Source: Caldifarciminota bacterium
Lineage (GTDB): Bacteria; Hydrothermota; Tepidihabitantia; B3-TA06
Length of the DNA stretch: 41,348 nucleotides
Assembly (NCBI GenBank): GCA_023128825.1
Contig: JAGMDF010000019.1
Location: 1-41,348, forward strand
Direction: 5' to 3'
This document shows, piece after piece, positions 7,764 to 16,480 of this stretch. The number at the start of each line of letters is the position of its first letter. Within the stretch, counting starts at the first letter, position 1. A program made the translations under genes and the position numbers. Below the pieces are notes generated by a model. It saw only the letters and a list, made by a program, of their open reading frames with translations. It was not told where the DNA came from and ran no database searches.

Positions 7764-9206
7764 ATGCAGCATTCGATTGTCAACTACGTAACTTTACACG
7801 GTCAACCTTCTTTCAGAATAGATGCAGAATTTTATCACCCCCTGGCCGTGAAATATGAGAAAATGATCGAAGCAACTGACGGTGACACAATAAAAGGAAT
7901 TGGATGCAAGGTTGTCAGTGGGCCATTTGGTTCGACGTTAAAAAGCGATTCATATTTAACGAAAGGGGTTCCATTCATTAGGATATCCGATTTATCGAAC
8001 TTTACCATTGAGAAACAAAACCTAATCTATATTTCAGAAGAAGATAATGCAAGACTATCTTCTTCTCAGTTAAAAATAGGGGATTTAGTCCTCTCAAAAG
8101 TTGGAAACACAATAGGTATAGTTTCAATCATAACTGAAGAAATTGGAAAATGCAATATTAGTGAAAATAACATAGGAATCAAGTTCCCCGACAACTTTGA
8201 AGGGAATAAAAAAATTGCTACTCTTGTCTATTTGAACTGTTATATCGGACAATCACAGATACTCCGAGCGATTAGTGGAAATGCACAGCCTAAACTAAAT
8301 GTGTCTGATATTGAGGGCTTAATAATTCCCGGTTTTAAATATATCGATAAGGTACTTTCAAATATAGTTATTGAGGCGTTACGTTTAAACAATAAAAGCC
8401 AAGACTATTACAAGGTTGCAGAAACCATATTGTTGAACGAACTCAGCCTTGTGGGCTGGAACCCGAAGCACCGCCTTTCATTTGTCAATAACTACTCCGA
8501 TGCGCAGGAAGCCGGACGTATTGACGCTGAGTATTTCCAGCCAAAGTATAAAGCGATTGTTGAGGCAATTAGGAAATATCAAAGCAATGATGTCTTAGAA
8601 AATATTGTCACAATCAAAAAGTGTATCGAGCCGGGAAGTGAAGCGTATCAAGACGAAGGCAATCTATTCTTGCGTGTTAGCAATATATCTAAATATGGCA
8701 TTAGAGACGGGAATCAAAAGTATCTCAGCAACGAATTATACGAAGGGCTGAAAAAACATCAGCCTAAGAAAGGCGAAATTCTTCTGACAAAAGATGCAAC
8801 ACCAGGAATAGCTTACTATCTAAGTAATGAACCCGAGAAAATGATCCCTTCTGGTGGAATACTTCGGCTAACTGTTAGAAAAGGTGCTGGGGTCTTGCCG
8901 GAGTATCTGACACTTGTGTTGAACTCAATCATTGTGCAAAAGCAAATGGAGCGCGATGCTGGCGGTTCAATAATAAATCACTGGCTTGTTGGTCAAATCG
9001 AAAACACACTTATACCGAAAGCAGATGACACAATACAGGAAACAATTGCAGAAAAAGTGAATGAATCATTCCAAAGTCGAAAGAAAGCAAAAGCCCTTCT
9101 TGAGATTGCCAAGCGAGGTGTGGAAATAGCCATTGAGAAGACTGAAGCTGAAGCTGAAAAATGGATGAAAGCCGAAGCCAACAAATTGGGGATTGAACTT
9201 GCGTGA
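7764..9206 (+). CDS. Type I-like specificity subunit (HsdS)
   Basis: Two TRD-like halves (SGPFGSTLKSDSYLTKGVPFIRISDL; KGEILLTKDATPGIAYYL); directly follows the methylase stop. Confidence 0.85.
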   Translation: MQHSIVNYVTLHGQPSFRIDAEFYHPLAVKYEKMIEATDGDTIKGIGCKVVSGPFGSTLKSDSYLTKGVPFIRISDLSNFTIEKQNLIYISEEDNARLSSSQLKIGDLVLSKVGNTIGIVSIITEEIGKCNISENNIGIKFPDNFEGNKKIATLVYLNCYIGQSQILRAISGNAQPKLNVSDIEGLIIPGFKYIDKVLSNIVIEALRLNNKSQDYYKVAETILLNELSLVGWNPKHRLSFVNNYSDAQEAGRIDAEYFQPKYKAIVEAIRKYQSNDVLENIVTIKKCIEPGSEAYQDEGNLFLRVSNISKYGIRDGNQKYLSNELYEGLKKHQPKKGEILLTKDATPGIAYYLSNEPEKMIPSGGILRLTVRKGAGVLPEYLTLVLNSIIVQKQMERDAGGSIINHWLVGQIENTLIPKADDTIQETIAEKVNESFQSRKKAKALLEIAKRGVEIAIEKTEAEAEKWMKAEANKLGIELA

Positions 9207-9777
9207 GTACAGTAAAGAATGGCTTGAAAAGGCGCACGTAGACTACTTCTCCCAGTTTATGGCCTTGTGGCTTGGGTTTAACTCCTGGTATAGATCTCAG
9301 TATTCAGATCTTGGGAAAAATGACCGTTCCTTGATTGATAAAATGAAATCCGATTTTACCGGAAGAAATCACATTTACACAAGGTTTTGTGACCTAATGG
9401 CTATTGCATCAATAAAAGAAAACCTTAGATTCAAATCAAATTTGGAATCCTTGCACTACACCTTGAACCGTGCTTCGACCAAATACCCAGATGGGTACTA
9501 CAATTACCCAATTACTTTCGAGTACGCTTTATTCGCTTATAAAAACCGGAAAGTAACCACTGGATATAAGAACCTAATTAGAACGAAAGGGCAGCACGAT
9601 AAAATAAAACTCGATGAGATTTATATCACTGATGACAATGAGAAAATCTTTCCGTGTTTACTTGAAATAATATATCAAATCCGTTGTTACCTTTTCCACG
9701 GGGACATTGAACCTTCAAGTGAAAATCACGAAGTAGTTAAGTATTGCTATTTTATTTTGTGGGACTTGATGAATTAA
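9193..9777 (+). CDS. HEPN-like protein, putative RNase toxin or guard of the RM operon
   Basis: C-terminal EIIYQIRCYLFHGD fits HEPN RxxxxH; TTG start overlaps the hsdS stop. Confidence 0.5.
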   Translation: MNLREYSKEWLEKAHVDYFSQFMALWLGFNSWYRSQYSDLGKNDRSLIDKMKSDFTGRNHIYTRFCDLMAIASIKENLRFKSNLESLHYTLNRASTKYPDGYYNYPITFEYALFAYKNRKVTTGYKNLIRTKGQHDKIKLDEIYITDDNEKIFPCLLEIIYQIRCYLFHGDIEPSSENHEVVKYCYFILWDLMN

Positions 9778-9803
9778 AACCTCATATCCTGCCTCTTTAA
9801 CCT

Positions 9804-9834
9804 CTGCACCAAAATTGCACCACTTTTGCACCAA
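9804..9834 (+). repeat. Right set of YTGCACCA repeats (3 copies, 11-bp period)
   Basis: YTGCACCA at 9804, 9815 and 9826; includes the exact 22-mer shared with the left end. Confidence 0.7.
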
Positions 9835-9989
9835 TCCCTTGATTTTAGGCGGGTTAGAGATACCACCAATGCCATAAAAGCCAAAGCCCCCTACTTTGGA
9901 GCAAAGACGTACCTGTGCCCTAAGTATCCTAAACACGTCGCTTGTCGGTATATCAGGTTGGCTCAGTATTTTGTCTATAGACCCCCATT

Positions 9990-10038
9990 ACCTTGCCAAG
10001 GTGGGGGTCGCGGGTTCAAAACCCGTCTCCCGCTTTCC
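9990..10038 (+). repeat. attR: partial duplicate of the tRNA-Gly 3' end
   Basis: Matches 19-67 from the anticodon arm to past the acceptor end; no D-arm of a tRNA immediately upstream. Confidence 0.85.
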
Positions 10039-10079
10039 CCGTAACACCCCCCCGTAACACCCCCCCCGTAACACACCCC
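10036..10079 (+). repeat. Short C-rich tandem repeat (CCCCGTAACACCCC units, about 3 copies)
   Basis: CCCCGTAACACCCCCCCGTAACACCCCCCCCGTAACACACCCC. Confidence 0.8.
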
Positions 10080-10162
10080 AAAATCATCGAATCGTTCAGG
10101 CTGCCTCGCTTGCAAAATCGCCGAATTCGACTATGCTGTAACAAACAGAGATAAGGAGGGGG

Positions 10163-11164
10163 ATGACTATTCTCTATCGGATACTCAAACTACTTGCAGC
10201 CTTCCTTGCCGGAACTGCAGGTGTCTGGCTTGCACGAACTATCGCACGGAAACTCAGGCTGTTAAACAACCCTAACCCCATCGTAGAAACCCATAGGGAG
10301 CCTGTCCCCTATCTAGGCGGTGCCGGCATCTTCCTGGCGTACGGCGTGCTCCTTGTTTTATTCTCATGGTTCAAGACCTGGGCGCTTCTCTTTTTAGCGG
10401 CTGTATGGATTCTGGTGATTTTGGGAACGATAGACGATCTGCGCCCCCTGCGCTGGTGGATCAAGCTTGCTGTTGAAGTAGTGGTTGTATCCATCTTTCT
10501 CCCTTTGATTCTTGGCTCACTGGGGATCGCAATTCATCCGATCTTAACCGCATTGGGAGTCATTGCAGTACTGATCATAACCAACGGCTTCAATCTCATC
10601 GACGTAGCTGACGGTCTTGCCGCAGGAGCAGGCGGTATGATCTCACTTGGATTATTCTGGGCGCTGCTCTTCTACTCTTCCCGACCCGAGCTGGCCACCG
10701 CCCCCCTGCTACTGATAGGGGCATTGGGAGGATTCCTTATCTTTAATAGACCTAAGGCCAGCATCTACCTGGGTGACGGCGGCAGCCTTCCTCTAGGAAT
10801 GGCTCTAGGTATACTGCTGGTGGTCTGGTTTTACGATGTAGGCTTGGATACGAGGACTCTGATTGTTTTTCTGGCACTGGCAAGCCCTTTTTTGTTCGAG
10901 ATAGCCTTGGTCTCTTTTCATCGCATACGCAAGGGCAAATCTCCCTTTAAGGGCAGCCCCGACCACTTCGCGCTGCGGCTTATTCATAAAGGTTGGAAGG
11001 CACACCAAGTGCTTCTGGTTACTTTAGTGGTGTGTGTCTATCTCGTTGCCTCAATCGCCCTCCTGTGGCTGCCTGAGTTCTGCTCCTGGATCTATGCAGG
11101 GCTGCTTCTTGCTTTCTACTTTACGAGTTTCATCTGGCTCTCGAGAATAAAGGTGAACGCGTGA
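10163..11164 (+). CDS. Polyprenyl-phosphate sugar-1-phosphate transferase (MraY/WecA/TagO family)
   Basis: PYLGGAGIF, DDLRPLRWWIKL, NGFNLIDVADGLAAG, YLGDGGSLPLG. Confidence 0.88.
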   Translation: MTILYRILKLLAAFLAGTAGVWLARTIARKLRLLNNPNPIVETHREPVPYLGGAGIFLAYGVLLVLFSWFKTWALLFLAAVWILVILGTIDDLRPLRWWIKLAVEVVVVSIFLPLILGSLGIAIHPILTALGVIAVLIITNGFNLIDVADGLAAGAGGMISLGLFWALLFYSSRPELATAPLLLIGALGGFLIFNRPKASIYLGDGGSLPLGMALGILLVVWFYDVGLDTRTLIVFLALASPFLFEIALVSFHRIRKGKSPFKGSPDHFALRLIHKGWKAHQVLLVTLVVCVYLVASIALLWLPEFCSWIYAGLLLAFYFTSFIWLSRIKVNA

Positions 11165-12429
11165 GGAAGCCGATCATAATTATTGGGGCAGGACTTGCAG
11201 GGCTGGCGGCCGCATGGAAGCTAAAAGAGAAAGCAGAGGTTTTCGAGGCAAGCGATGCAGTTGGTGGTGTTGCAAGAACATACAAATGCAAAGGCTTCAG
11301 TTACGATCTTGGCCCCCACGTGCTTTACTTCCGCAACCTCAAGACGCAAAGGTGGGTAGAAGAGATCCTTGAGGGCAGGTGGAGAAGGCAAGCCCGCAGG
11401 GCAAGGATAGTTATAGACGGTGAGAAGGTGGACTATCCCATCCAGGAGGGATTCTTACAATCCGATAGGCTGAAGAGGCGTTTCCTTCCCGATTTTCTGA
11501 AGGCTACTCAGTGTAAGGAAGGTAACTTCAAAGAGATGGCGGCGAATCTATACGGCTCGGCTCTTGCCGAGGACTTCTTTATCCCTTACAACACCAAGCT
11601 GTGGCGCTACCCTCTGGAGGAGATGGACAAGGAATGGGCGCAGCGATTCCTTCCCTCCTTCCCCAGGGACGATCTAAAGCGCCTGGCTAAAGGAGAGACC
11701 CTGCCACGAGGTCCGAACGCCTACTTCTTCTATCCGGAGAAGAGCGGGATAGGAACCTTATCGCAAGCGTTGGGTGAAGGATTGAGGAATCGCATTCATC
11801 TATCAACTAAGGTGACAAGTATCAACACCAAGGAGGGATGGGTAGAGACGAATAGCGGAACAAGACATCACTACTCCTATCTGATCTCAACCATACCTCT
11901 GCCTGAGATATTAAGGACCTCTGTGGATCTGCCGGAATCTGACAGGAACCGGGCAAAAGAACTAAGAAGCGTAGGCATGGTTTTCGTGCATCTTTCTCTT
12001 GCACACCCTTTAAGCGAGGATTCCCACTGGGTGTACTTTTCCGATCCAGAGATATGTTTCCACCGCATCTCGATACCTCGCAACTACTCAGATGTTATGA
12101 TTCCACCGGACAGAGGCTCAATCGTCGCCGAGGTTTCTTTCCCCTCGGATAAGAACCCGGATATCCAAACCATTGTAGAGAAGGTGAAGATGGATACGGT
12201 TAAATCCGGGATAGTCGAGGGATTGAATGACATCACCTCGCACGACGCCCAGGTGCTTCGCTACGCCTACGTCTTCCCTACCATGAAAGGCGAGAAGGCC
12301 CGTGAAGAGCTGCGTTCAATCCTGAGGGAGAAAGGCATACTTCTTGCAGGACGATACGGAGTGTGGGAGTATGCAAACATGGAGCGGGCTTTAGAACAAG
12401 GAATCAAGACGGCGGAGGCGTTGTGCTAA
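11161..12429 (+). CDS. FAD-dependent amine-oxidase/protoporphyrinogen-oxidase-like protein
   Basis: IIIIGAGLAGLAAAWKLK...AVGGVARTYKCKGFSYDLGPHVLYF. Confidence 0.82.
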   Translation: MRKPIIIIGAGLAGLAAAWKLKEKAEVFEASDAVGGVARTYKCKGFSYDLGPHVLYFRNLKTQRWVEEILEGRWRRQARRARIVIDGEKVDYPIQEGFLQSDRLKRRFLPDFLKATQCKEGNFKEMAANLYGSALAEDFFIPYNTKLWRYPLEEMDKEWAQRFLPSFPRDDLKRLAKGETLPRGPNAYFFYPEKSGIGTLSQALGEGLRNRIHLSTKVTSINTKEGWVETNSGTRHHYSYLISTIPLPEILRTSVDLPESDRNRAKELRSVGMVFVHLSLAHPLSEDSHWVYFSDPEICFHRISIPRNYSDVMIPPDRGSIVAEVSFPSDKNPDIQTIVEKVKMDTVKSGIVEGLNDITSHDAQVLRYAYVFPTMKGEKAREELRSILREKGILLAGRYGVWEYANMERALEQGIKTAEALC

Positions 12430-13568
12430 CGATCATTGCCAGAATCGTTTTCTGGATTTGCCTGGGGATATTCCTGTATATCCTGATCGGCCACGGACTA
12501 CTGCTTGTCTTACTTAAGGCCTTTTTCTCCAGACCGGTAAAACGTAAACCGATCACACCTGACGTATGCTTCATCATACCCGCCTACAACGAAGAAAAAG
12601 ATATTGAGGGAAAACTTGAAAACACCCTTGCACTTGATTATCCGAAGGATAAACTAAAGATCGTTGTGGTCTCGGACGAGAGCACTGATCAAACGGATGA
12701 GATAGTTAAACAAGCCTCTAAGAAAGAAGGCCGAATCCTCCTCTTGAGACAACGCTCCAGACAAGGCAGGACTATCGCCATAAACACCGCTGCCGAAAGA
12801 TATAAAGCCAAGGTGTACGCTATCTCGGATTCCGACGTAACGCTCGATTCTCAAGCCCTCCGCCAACTGGTGGCCAGCTTCGCTGACCCTGAAGTGGGAG
12901 CGGCTGTCTCAAGATTCATAAAGCTAAAGACGAATCTCAACCCAACAGAAGGAGGTCTGAGCTCCTATTGGAACTATGAACATTGGATTCACCTATCGGA
13001 GGGAGATATCGGTTCACTGCCTTTTCTTGCAGGCAGCTTAAGCGTGGTGAAGGCGGATTCGCTTCCTCAAGTACCTGCCAATGTGACCCATGATCATTAT
13101 TTGCCCGCCTATATAGCCCAAAAGGGGTTCCGCTCGGTATACGAACCTCGTGCGGTTGTATACGAGTATCCGGCGGATACCCCTTTGGAGGAAACCAAGA
13201 TACGGGCGCGCAACTTCCTCATGGGGATGAATTTTCTGCGCGAACTGCCACGTATACTCAATATCTGGCGCCATCCCTGGTTCTTTTTGAATCTCTTATT
13301 CCGAAAAATCCTGCGCTGGTTCTGTCCTTTATTTCTCATCATATCACTGATAGCGGCTGTATTCCTTATACCCGAACCAGCTCCACTGACCTTACTCGGC
13401 CTGACAGGAATCGGAGCAACAATGACTGCTCTCATGTTGGTTTTCAAATCACCCCCCGGTTGGCTATCTACTGCAGGATTCTTTGGTCTGGCGCAAATAG
13501 GCCTGCTTTGGGGGATCATCCAGTTCATATTCGGCAAACGCATCGTTGTATGGGAGCCACCGCGATAA
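12423..13568 (+). CDS. Membrane-anchored glycosyltransferase family 2
   Basis: VCFIIPAYNEEKDI, VVSDESTDQTDEI, ISDSDVTL, multiple TM segments; GTG at 12423 overlaps the upstream stop. Confidence 0.85.
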   Translation: MLTIIARIVFWICLGIFLYILIGHGLLLVLLKAFFSRPVKRKPITPDVCFIIPAYNEEKDIEGKLENTLALDYPKDKLKIVVVSDESTDQTDEIVKQASKKEGRILLLRQRSRQGRTIAINTAAERYKAKVYAISDSDVTLDSQALRQLVASFADPEVGAAVSRFIKLKTNLNPTEGGLSSYWNYEHWIHLSEGDIGSLPFLAGSLSVVKADSLPQVPANVTHDHYLPAYIAQKGFRSVYEPRAVVYEYPADTPLEETKIRARNFLMGMNFLRELPRILNIWRHPWFFLNLLFRKILRWFCPLFLIISLIAAVFLIPEPAPLTLLGLTGIGATMTALMLVFKSPPGWLSTAGFFGLAQIGLLWGIIQFIFGKRIVVWEPPR

Positions 13569-13720
13569 AAGAATCTCCCCGCTCCAAGCATCCAGAATAC
13601 CCGCTTTAACCGATCTATCGCAGGCTATGATTCCTCTCGCGTCACTGTCAAGCAAGGACCCCAACAAAAACTTATCTGGAGAGAATTCGAACCTTGCGGC
13701 GACTCCATCTCAGTCGTCGA

Positions 13721-14689
13721 TCAAGAAGAAGCCTTGGAGATCTTGCGTTTCCCGAACCAGCGGATGGTACGGCTCAAACCTTCCTTGAGAGAAACCTTGG
13801 GATTCCACCCCAGCAGGTTCTGTGCCCGACTGATATCAGGCAAGCGCCGGGGAGGGTCTTCGCATAGGGCAGGCAAGTAAACTATCCGGCTGGGGCTTCG
13901 GGTAAGACGAAGCACAAGGTCAGCCAGTTCCCTGATTCCTATCTCTTCCGGAAACCCCAAATTCACAGGCCCTGTAACATCGGAATCCATCAAAAGGATA
14001 AGCCCGTCGACGATATCATCGACGTAACAAAAGCTGCGAGTCGCTTCCCCTGTTCCGTAAAGAGCAAGCTCCTCACCAGCATCAGCCGCCTGGATGAACG
14101 TGGGGATTACCCGCTGATCGTCAGACCTGAACCCGGGTCCATAGACGTTAAACAAACGGGCTATCTCCACAGAAAGCCCTCGCTCAATCTGATAGGAACG
14201 GCAAAGGGCCTCCCCTGCCCGTTTTGCCTCCACGTAAGGGGAACGTGGACCAAGGGGATTTGTATAGCCCCAGTATGTCTCCGGCTGCGGATGAACGCCA
14301 GGGCTGCCGTAAATCTCTGAGCTGGAAACGTAAAGCACACGTATCCCCTTATCCGCACACCAGCGAAGCACACGGAGCGTCCCCTCGATCACGGTAAGGA
14401 TTACATTGAGAGGCTCGCGTTCCACCCTGGGCACCCCGCAAAGTGCAGCAAGGTGATAGCAACCGTCTGCCTCGATAGCTTCCAACTCCACCTCCCGGAC
14501 GTCCCCTTTGATAAAGGTAAACCGGGGATTGTCAAACAACCCGGAGATATGCTCAAGACTTCCGGTTGACAGGTTGTCTACACAGAAAACCCGATCTCCC
14601 CTCTCAACCAGCTTCCTGCAAAGATGGCTCCCTATAAAACCCGCTCCGCCTGTAACCACATATCCCTTGCCTTTAGAGTCAACTTCCAT
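13721..14689 (-). CDS. NAD-dependent epimerase/dehydratase (extended SDR)
   Basis: VVTGGAGFIGSHLCRKL, SSSEIYG, SPYVEAKR, FNVYGPG; ATG at 14689 (ORF extends to 14755). Confidence 0.88.
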   Translation of the reverse strand: MEVDSKGKGYVVTGGAGFIGSHLCRKLVERGDRVFCVDNLSTGSLEHISGLFDNPRFTFIKGDVREVELEAIEADGCYHLAALCGVPRVEREPLNVILTVIEGTLRVLRWCADKGIRVLYVSSSEIYGSPGVHPQPETYWGYTNPLGPRSPYVEAKRAGEALCRSYQIERGLSVEIARLFNVYGPGFRSDDQRVIPTFIQAADAGEELALYGTGEATRSFCYVDDIVDGLILLMDSDVTGPVNLGFPEEIGIRELADLVLRLTRSPSRIVYLPALCEDPPRRLPDISRAQNLLGWNPKVSLKEGLSRTIRWFGKRKISKASS

Positions 14690-14838
14690 CACTACTCCCT
14701 TTTTGTTAATAAATGGAGTATAGGCCGGTTCTCTGCAAAAGTCAAGCTGTCGCATTGCCTCATTAAAAATCTACTCCAAAGGTTAGACATTCAACCGATT
14801 TGTTCCGTTGACGTCGTCCTTCGGACGTGTAGCAGATA

Positions 14839-14864
14839 AAGGGCCGACCTTCAGGTCGGCCCTT
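14839..14864. terminator. Terminator-like hairpin
   Basis: Perfect 12-bp inverted repeat AAGGGCCGACCT-TC-AGGTCGGCCCTT between the epimerase and SRPBCC genes. Confidence 0.5.
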
Positions 14865-14905
14865 ACGACCTCTTAAGTTCAGCAGTTGCAGGGACTAAGT
14901 GTTTA

Positions 14906-15482
14906 TCACCGGCTTTCCACGTAACGCTTGAAGTTTTTGAGGATGCGTTTGCCGTCGCGTTTGGCGATATGGGTGTAAAGATCTTCGAACCCTGCGGCAT
15001 AGACCTCCACCACGGTTTGATAGTGAATCCGGGAACGTGAATTCCCCAACGGTTCAATGCGCCAGTACCCATCGGAACTTATCAATTTAAGAGGCAAGAA
15101 GGTTTCCAGCTGGCACTCGATGGCCTTGGCTCCGATGTGCCTTCCCTCTTCTATTATCCACTTGCGATTCGTGACCTCGGCGTGCACGAAGGGGAAGTTA
15201 CCTACCAACCGCACCATGTACCAGTCCTCACCACCTGCGATGGAATCGATGCGATCCACATCGTCGATGTAACTCGACATGTGACGGAACTCCCAAAGGT
15301 AAGATCAGACCTGGTCGGCGGAGCGCTCCACATCGATGTATGCCTTGAGGGTAAAGACCCTTCCTTCTCTGGCTATATCCAAATAAGGCTCCGCCGCCAG
15401 GCCGATCTTAACGGAGAGCAAAAGAGTCAAGCCAAGTATTAAAGCAAGGTAACGCTTAAATGTGAAGATGCCACTTGGCAAG
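14906..15482 (-). pseudogene. SRPBCC/START-like secreted protein, apparently disrupted
   Basis: ORF 14906-15280 continues upstream in frame through a single TGA (15305-15307) as ...YIDVERSADQV*SYLWEFRHMSSYID; removing one T in the T5 run near 15420-15424 restores MPSGIFTFKRYLALILGLTLLLSVKIGLAAE. Confidence 0.6.
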
Positions 15483-15490
15483 AATCAACC

Positions 15491-16267
15491 TTACAGTTCG
15501 GCGAAGCGATCGGTCAACTCGGCGACCAGGACGTAGCGGGAGCGGGTGTTTTCAAGATCGCGGGTGTCGCGGTAGACCTGTTTGTCAAGTTGTCTGGTCT
15601 TATCCCCGCCCGGCCAGATGCGCCAGGAATCGTTGTCTATCACGTCGGCAACCACCAGATCGCCCTCGTCCGTTCGACCGAACTCCAGCTTGAGGTCGAC
15701 GAGTTTTATATCCAGCCTGGCCCAGGCTGTGAAGAGGACGTCGAAAACCCGGCGGGTAATTTTGGTGATCTCCTCGATCTCGGCAGGGGCAAGCAGGGAT
15801 TCGATCTCTTCGATGACGTTTTCATCCGATACCGGTTCCTTGGGTGGGTGAAGCTGCCAGCCCTTGGGACCGAAGGTAACGATAGGGTCGTGGCGGGAAT
15901 CGTCTTTGATGAAGAACTCGACCGGGAGAGGAGCATCGAGATCCTGACCTTCGGAGGCTTGCGGATTGCGCTTGAGATAGGAACCGGTAGCGGTGCCGCG
16001 GATTACTACCTCCAGAGGAATCATCTGACAGCGTTTGCAGAGAAGCCTGAGTGAATCAAGACGTTTGATGAAGTGGGTGGCGATACCGCTGCGGTTGAGT
16101 AACTCGAACACGTTGGCCGTAGTGCGGGTAGCGAGTTCAGCCTTTCCTGTAATAACGTCATGCTGGAAGCCGTCGCCTGCGGTGATGTCGTCCTTGGAGA
16201 CTATCTCGACCGTTCCGTCGCCAAGATCGTAGATTATCTTGGTCTTGCCCTCGGCAAGCTTTTGCAT
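15491..16267 (-). CDS. purC: Phosphoribosylaminoimidazole-succinocarboxamide synthase
   Basis: QKLAEGKTKIIYDLGDG, KDDITAGDGF, PLEVVIRGTATGS, VVADVIDNDSWRIWPGGDKTRQLDKQVYRD. Confidence 0.95.
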   Translation of the reverse strand: MQKLAEGKTKIIYDLGDGTVEIVSKDDITAGDGFQHDVITGKAELATRTTANVFELLNRSGIATHFIKRLDSLRLLCKRCQMIPLEVVIRGTATGSYLKRNPQASEGQDLDAPLPVEFFIKDDSRHDPIVTFGPKGWQLHPPKEPVSDENVIEEIESLLAPAEIEEITKITRRVFDVLFTAWARLDIKLVDLKLEFGRTDEGDLVVADVIDNDSWRIWPGGDKTRQLDKQVYRDTRDLENTRSRYVLVAELTDRFAEL

Positions 16268-16330
16268 AGTGGTATTTTCGGGATTATTGATCAATTGTCA
16301 ACCGGACGGGTTGAAATGCAACAGTTGCTT

Positions 16331-16437
16331 TTGTCGTTGCGAGATTTCGCGAAGCGGAATCGAAGCAATCTCATAGCACTATGTATTGCAACTTTCTGTC
16401 ATGAGATTGCTTCTGGACTTCGTCCCTCGCAATGACA
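16331..16437. repeat. About 107-bp imperfect palindromic intergenic repeat
   Basis: TTGTCGTTGCGAG.../...CTCGCAATGACAA ends and inner GAAGCAATCTCAT/ATGAGATTGCTTC. Confidence 0.7.
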
Positions 16438-16480
16438 AGGGGAAATGTCCCCGCATGAAGCTAAACTGCATCTGGGATGT

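Larger units (their letters stand above)
19..10038. mobile_element. Integrative element inserted in tRNA-Gly (about 9971 bp between repeated att sites)
   Basis: The tRNA 3' segment ACCTTGCCAAGGTGGGGGTC(A/G)CGGGTTC(G/A)AAACCCGTCTCCCGCTTTCC occurs at 19-66 and 9990-10037 with 2 mismatches; the integrase gene abuts the left copy. Confidence 0.88.

Noticed and set aside
9961-10038. Second complete tRNA-Gly
   Set aside because: Has the anticodon and T-arms but no D-arm or 5' acceptor strand; interpreted as the attR fragment.
13464-13667. 67-aa minus-strand ORF between the GT2 and epimerase genes
   Set aside because: Overlaps the GT2 3' end; LDSDARGIIACDRSVKAGILDAW looks faintly protein-like, but no family could be supported.
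15305-15307. In-frame UGA as a possible selenocysteine or recoded Trp codon
   Set aside because: A second lesion (likely frameshift near 15420) is present upstream and other genes use TGA as stop, so pseudogene or sequencing error is simpler.
15590-16054. 154-aa plus-strand ORF opposite purC
   Set aside because: Lies antisense within a strongly recognised purC; frame-shadow of a GC-rich coding gene.
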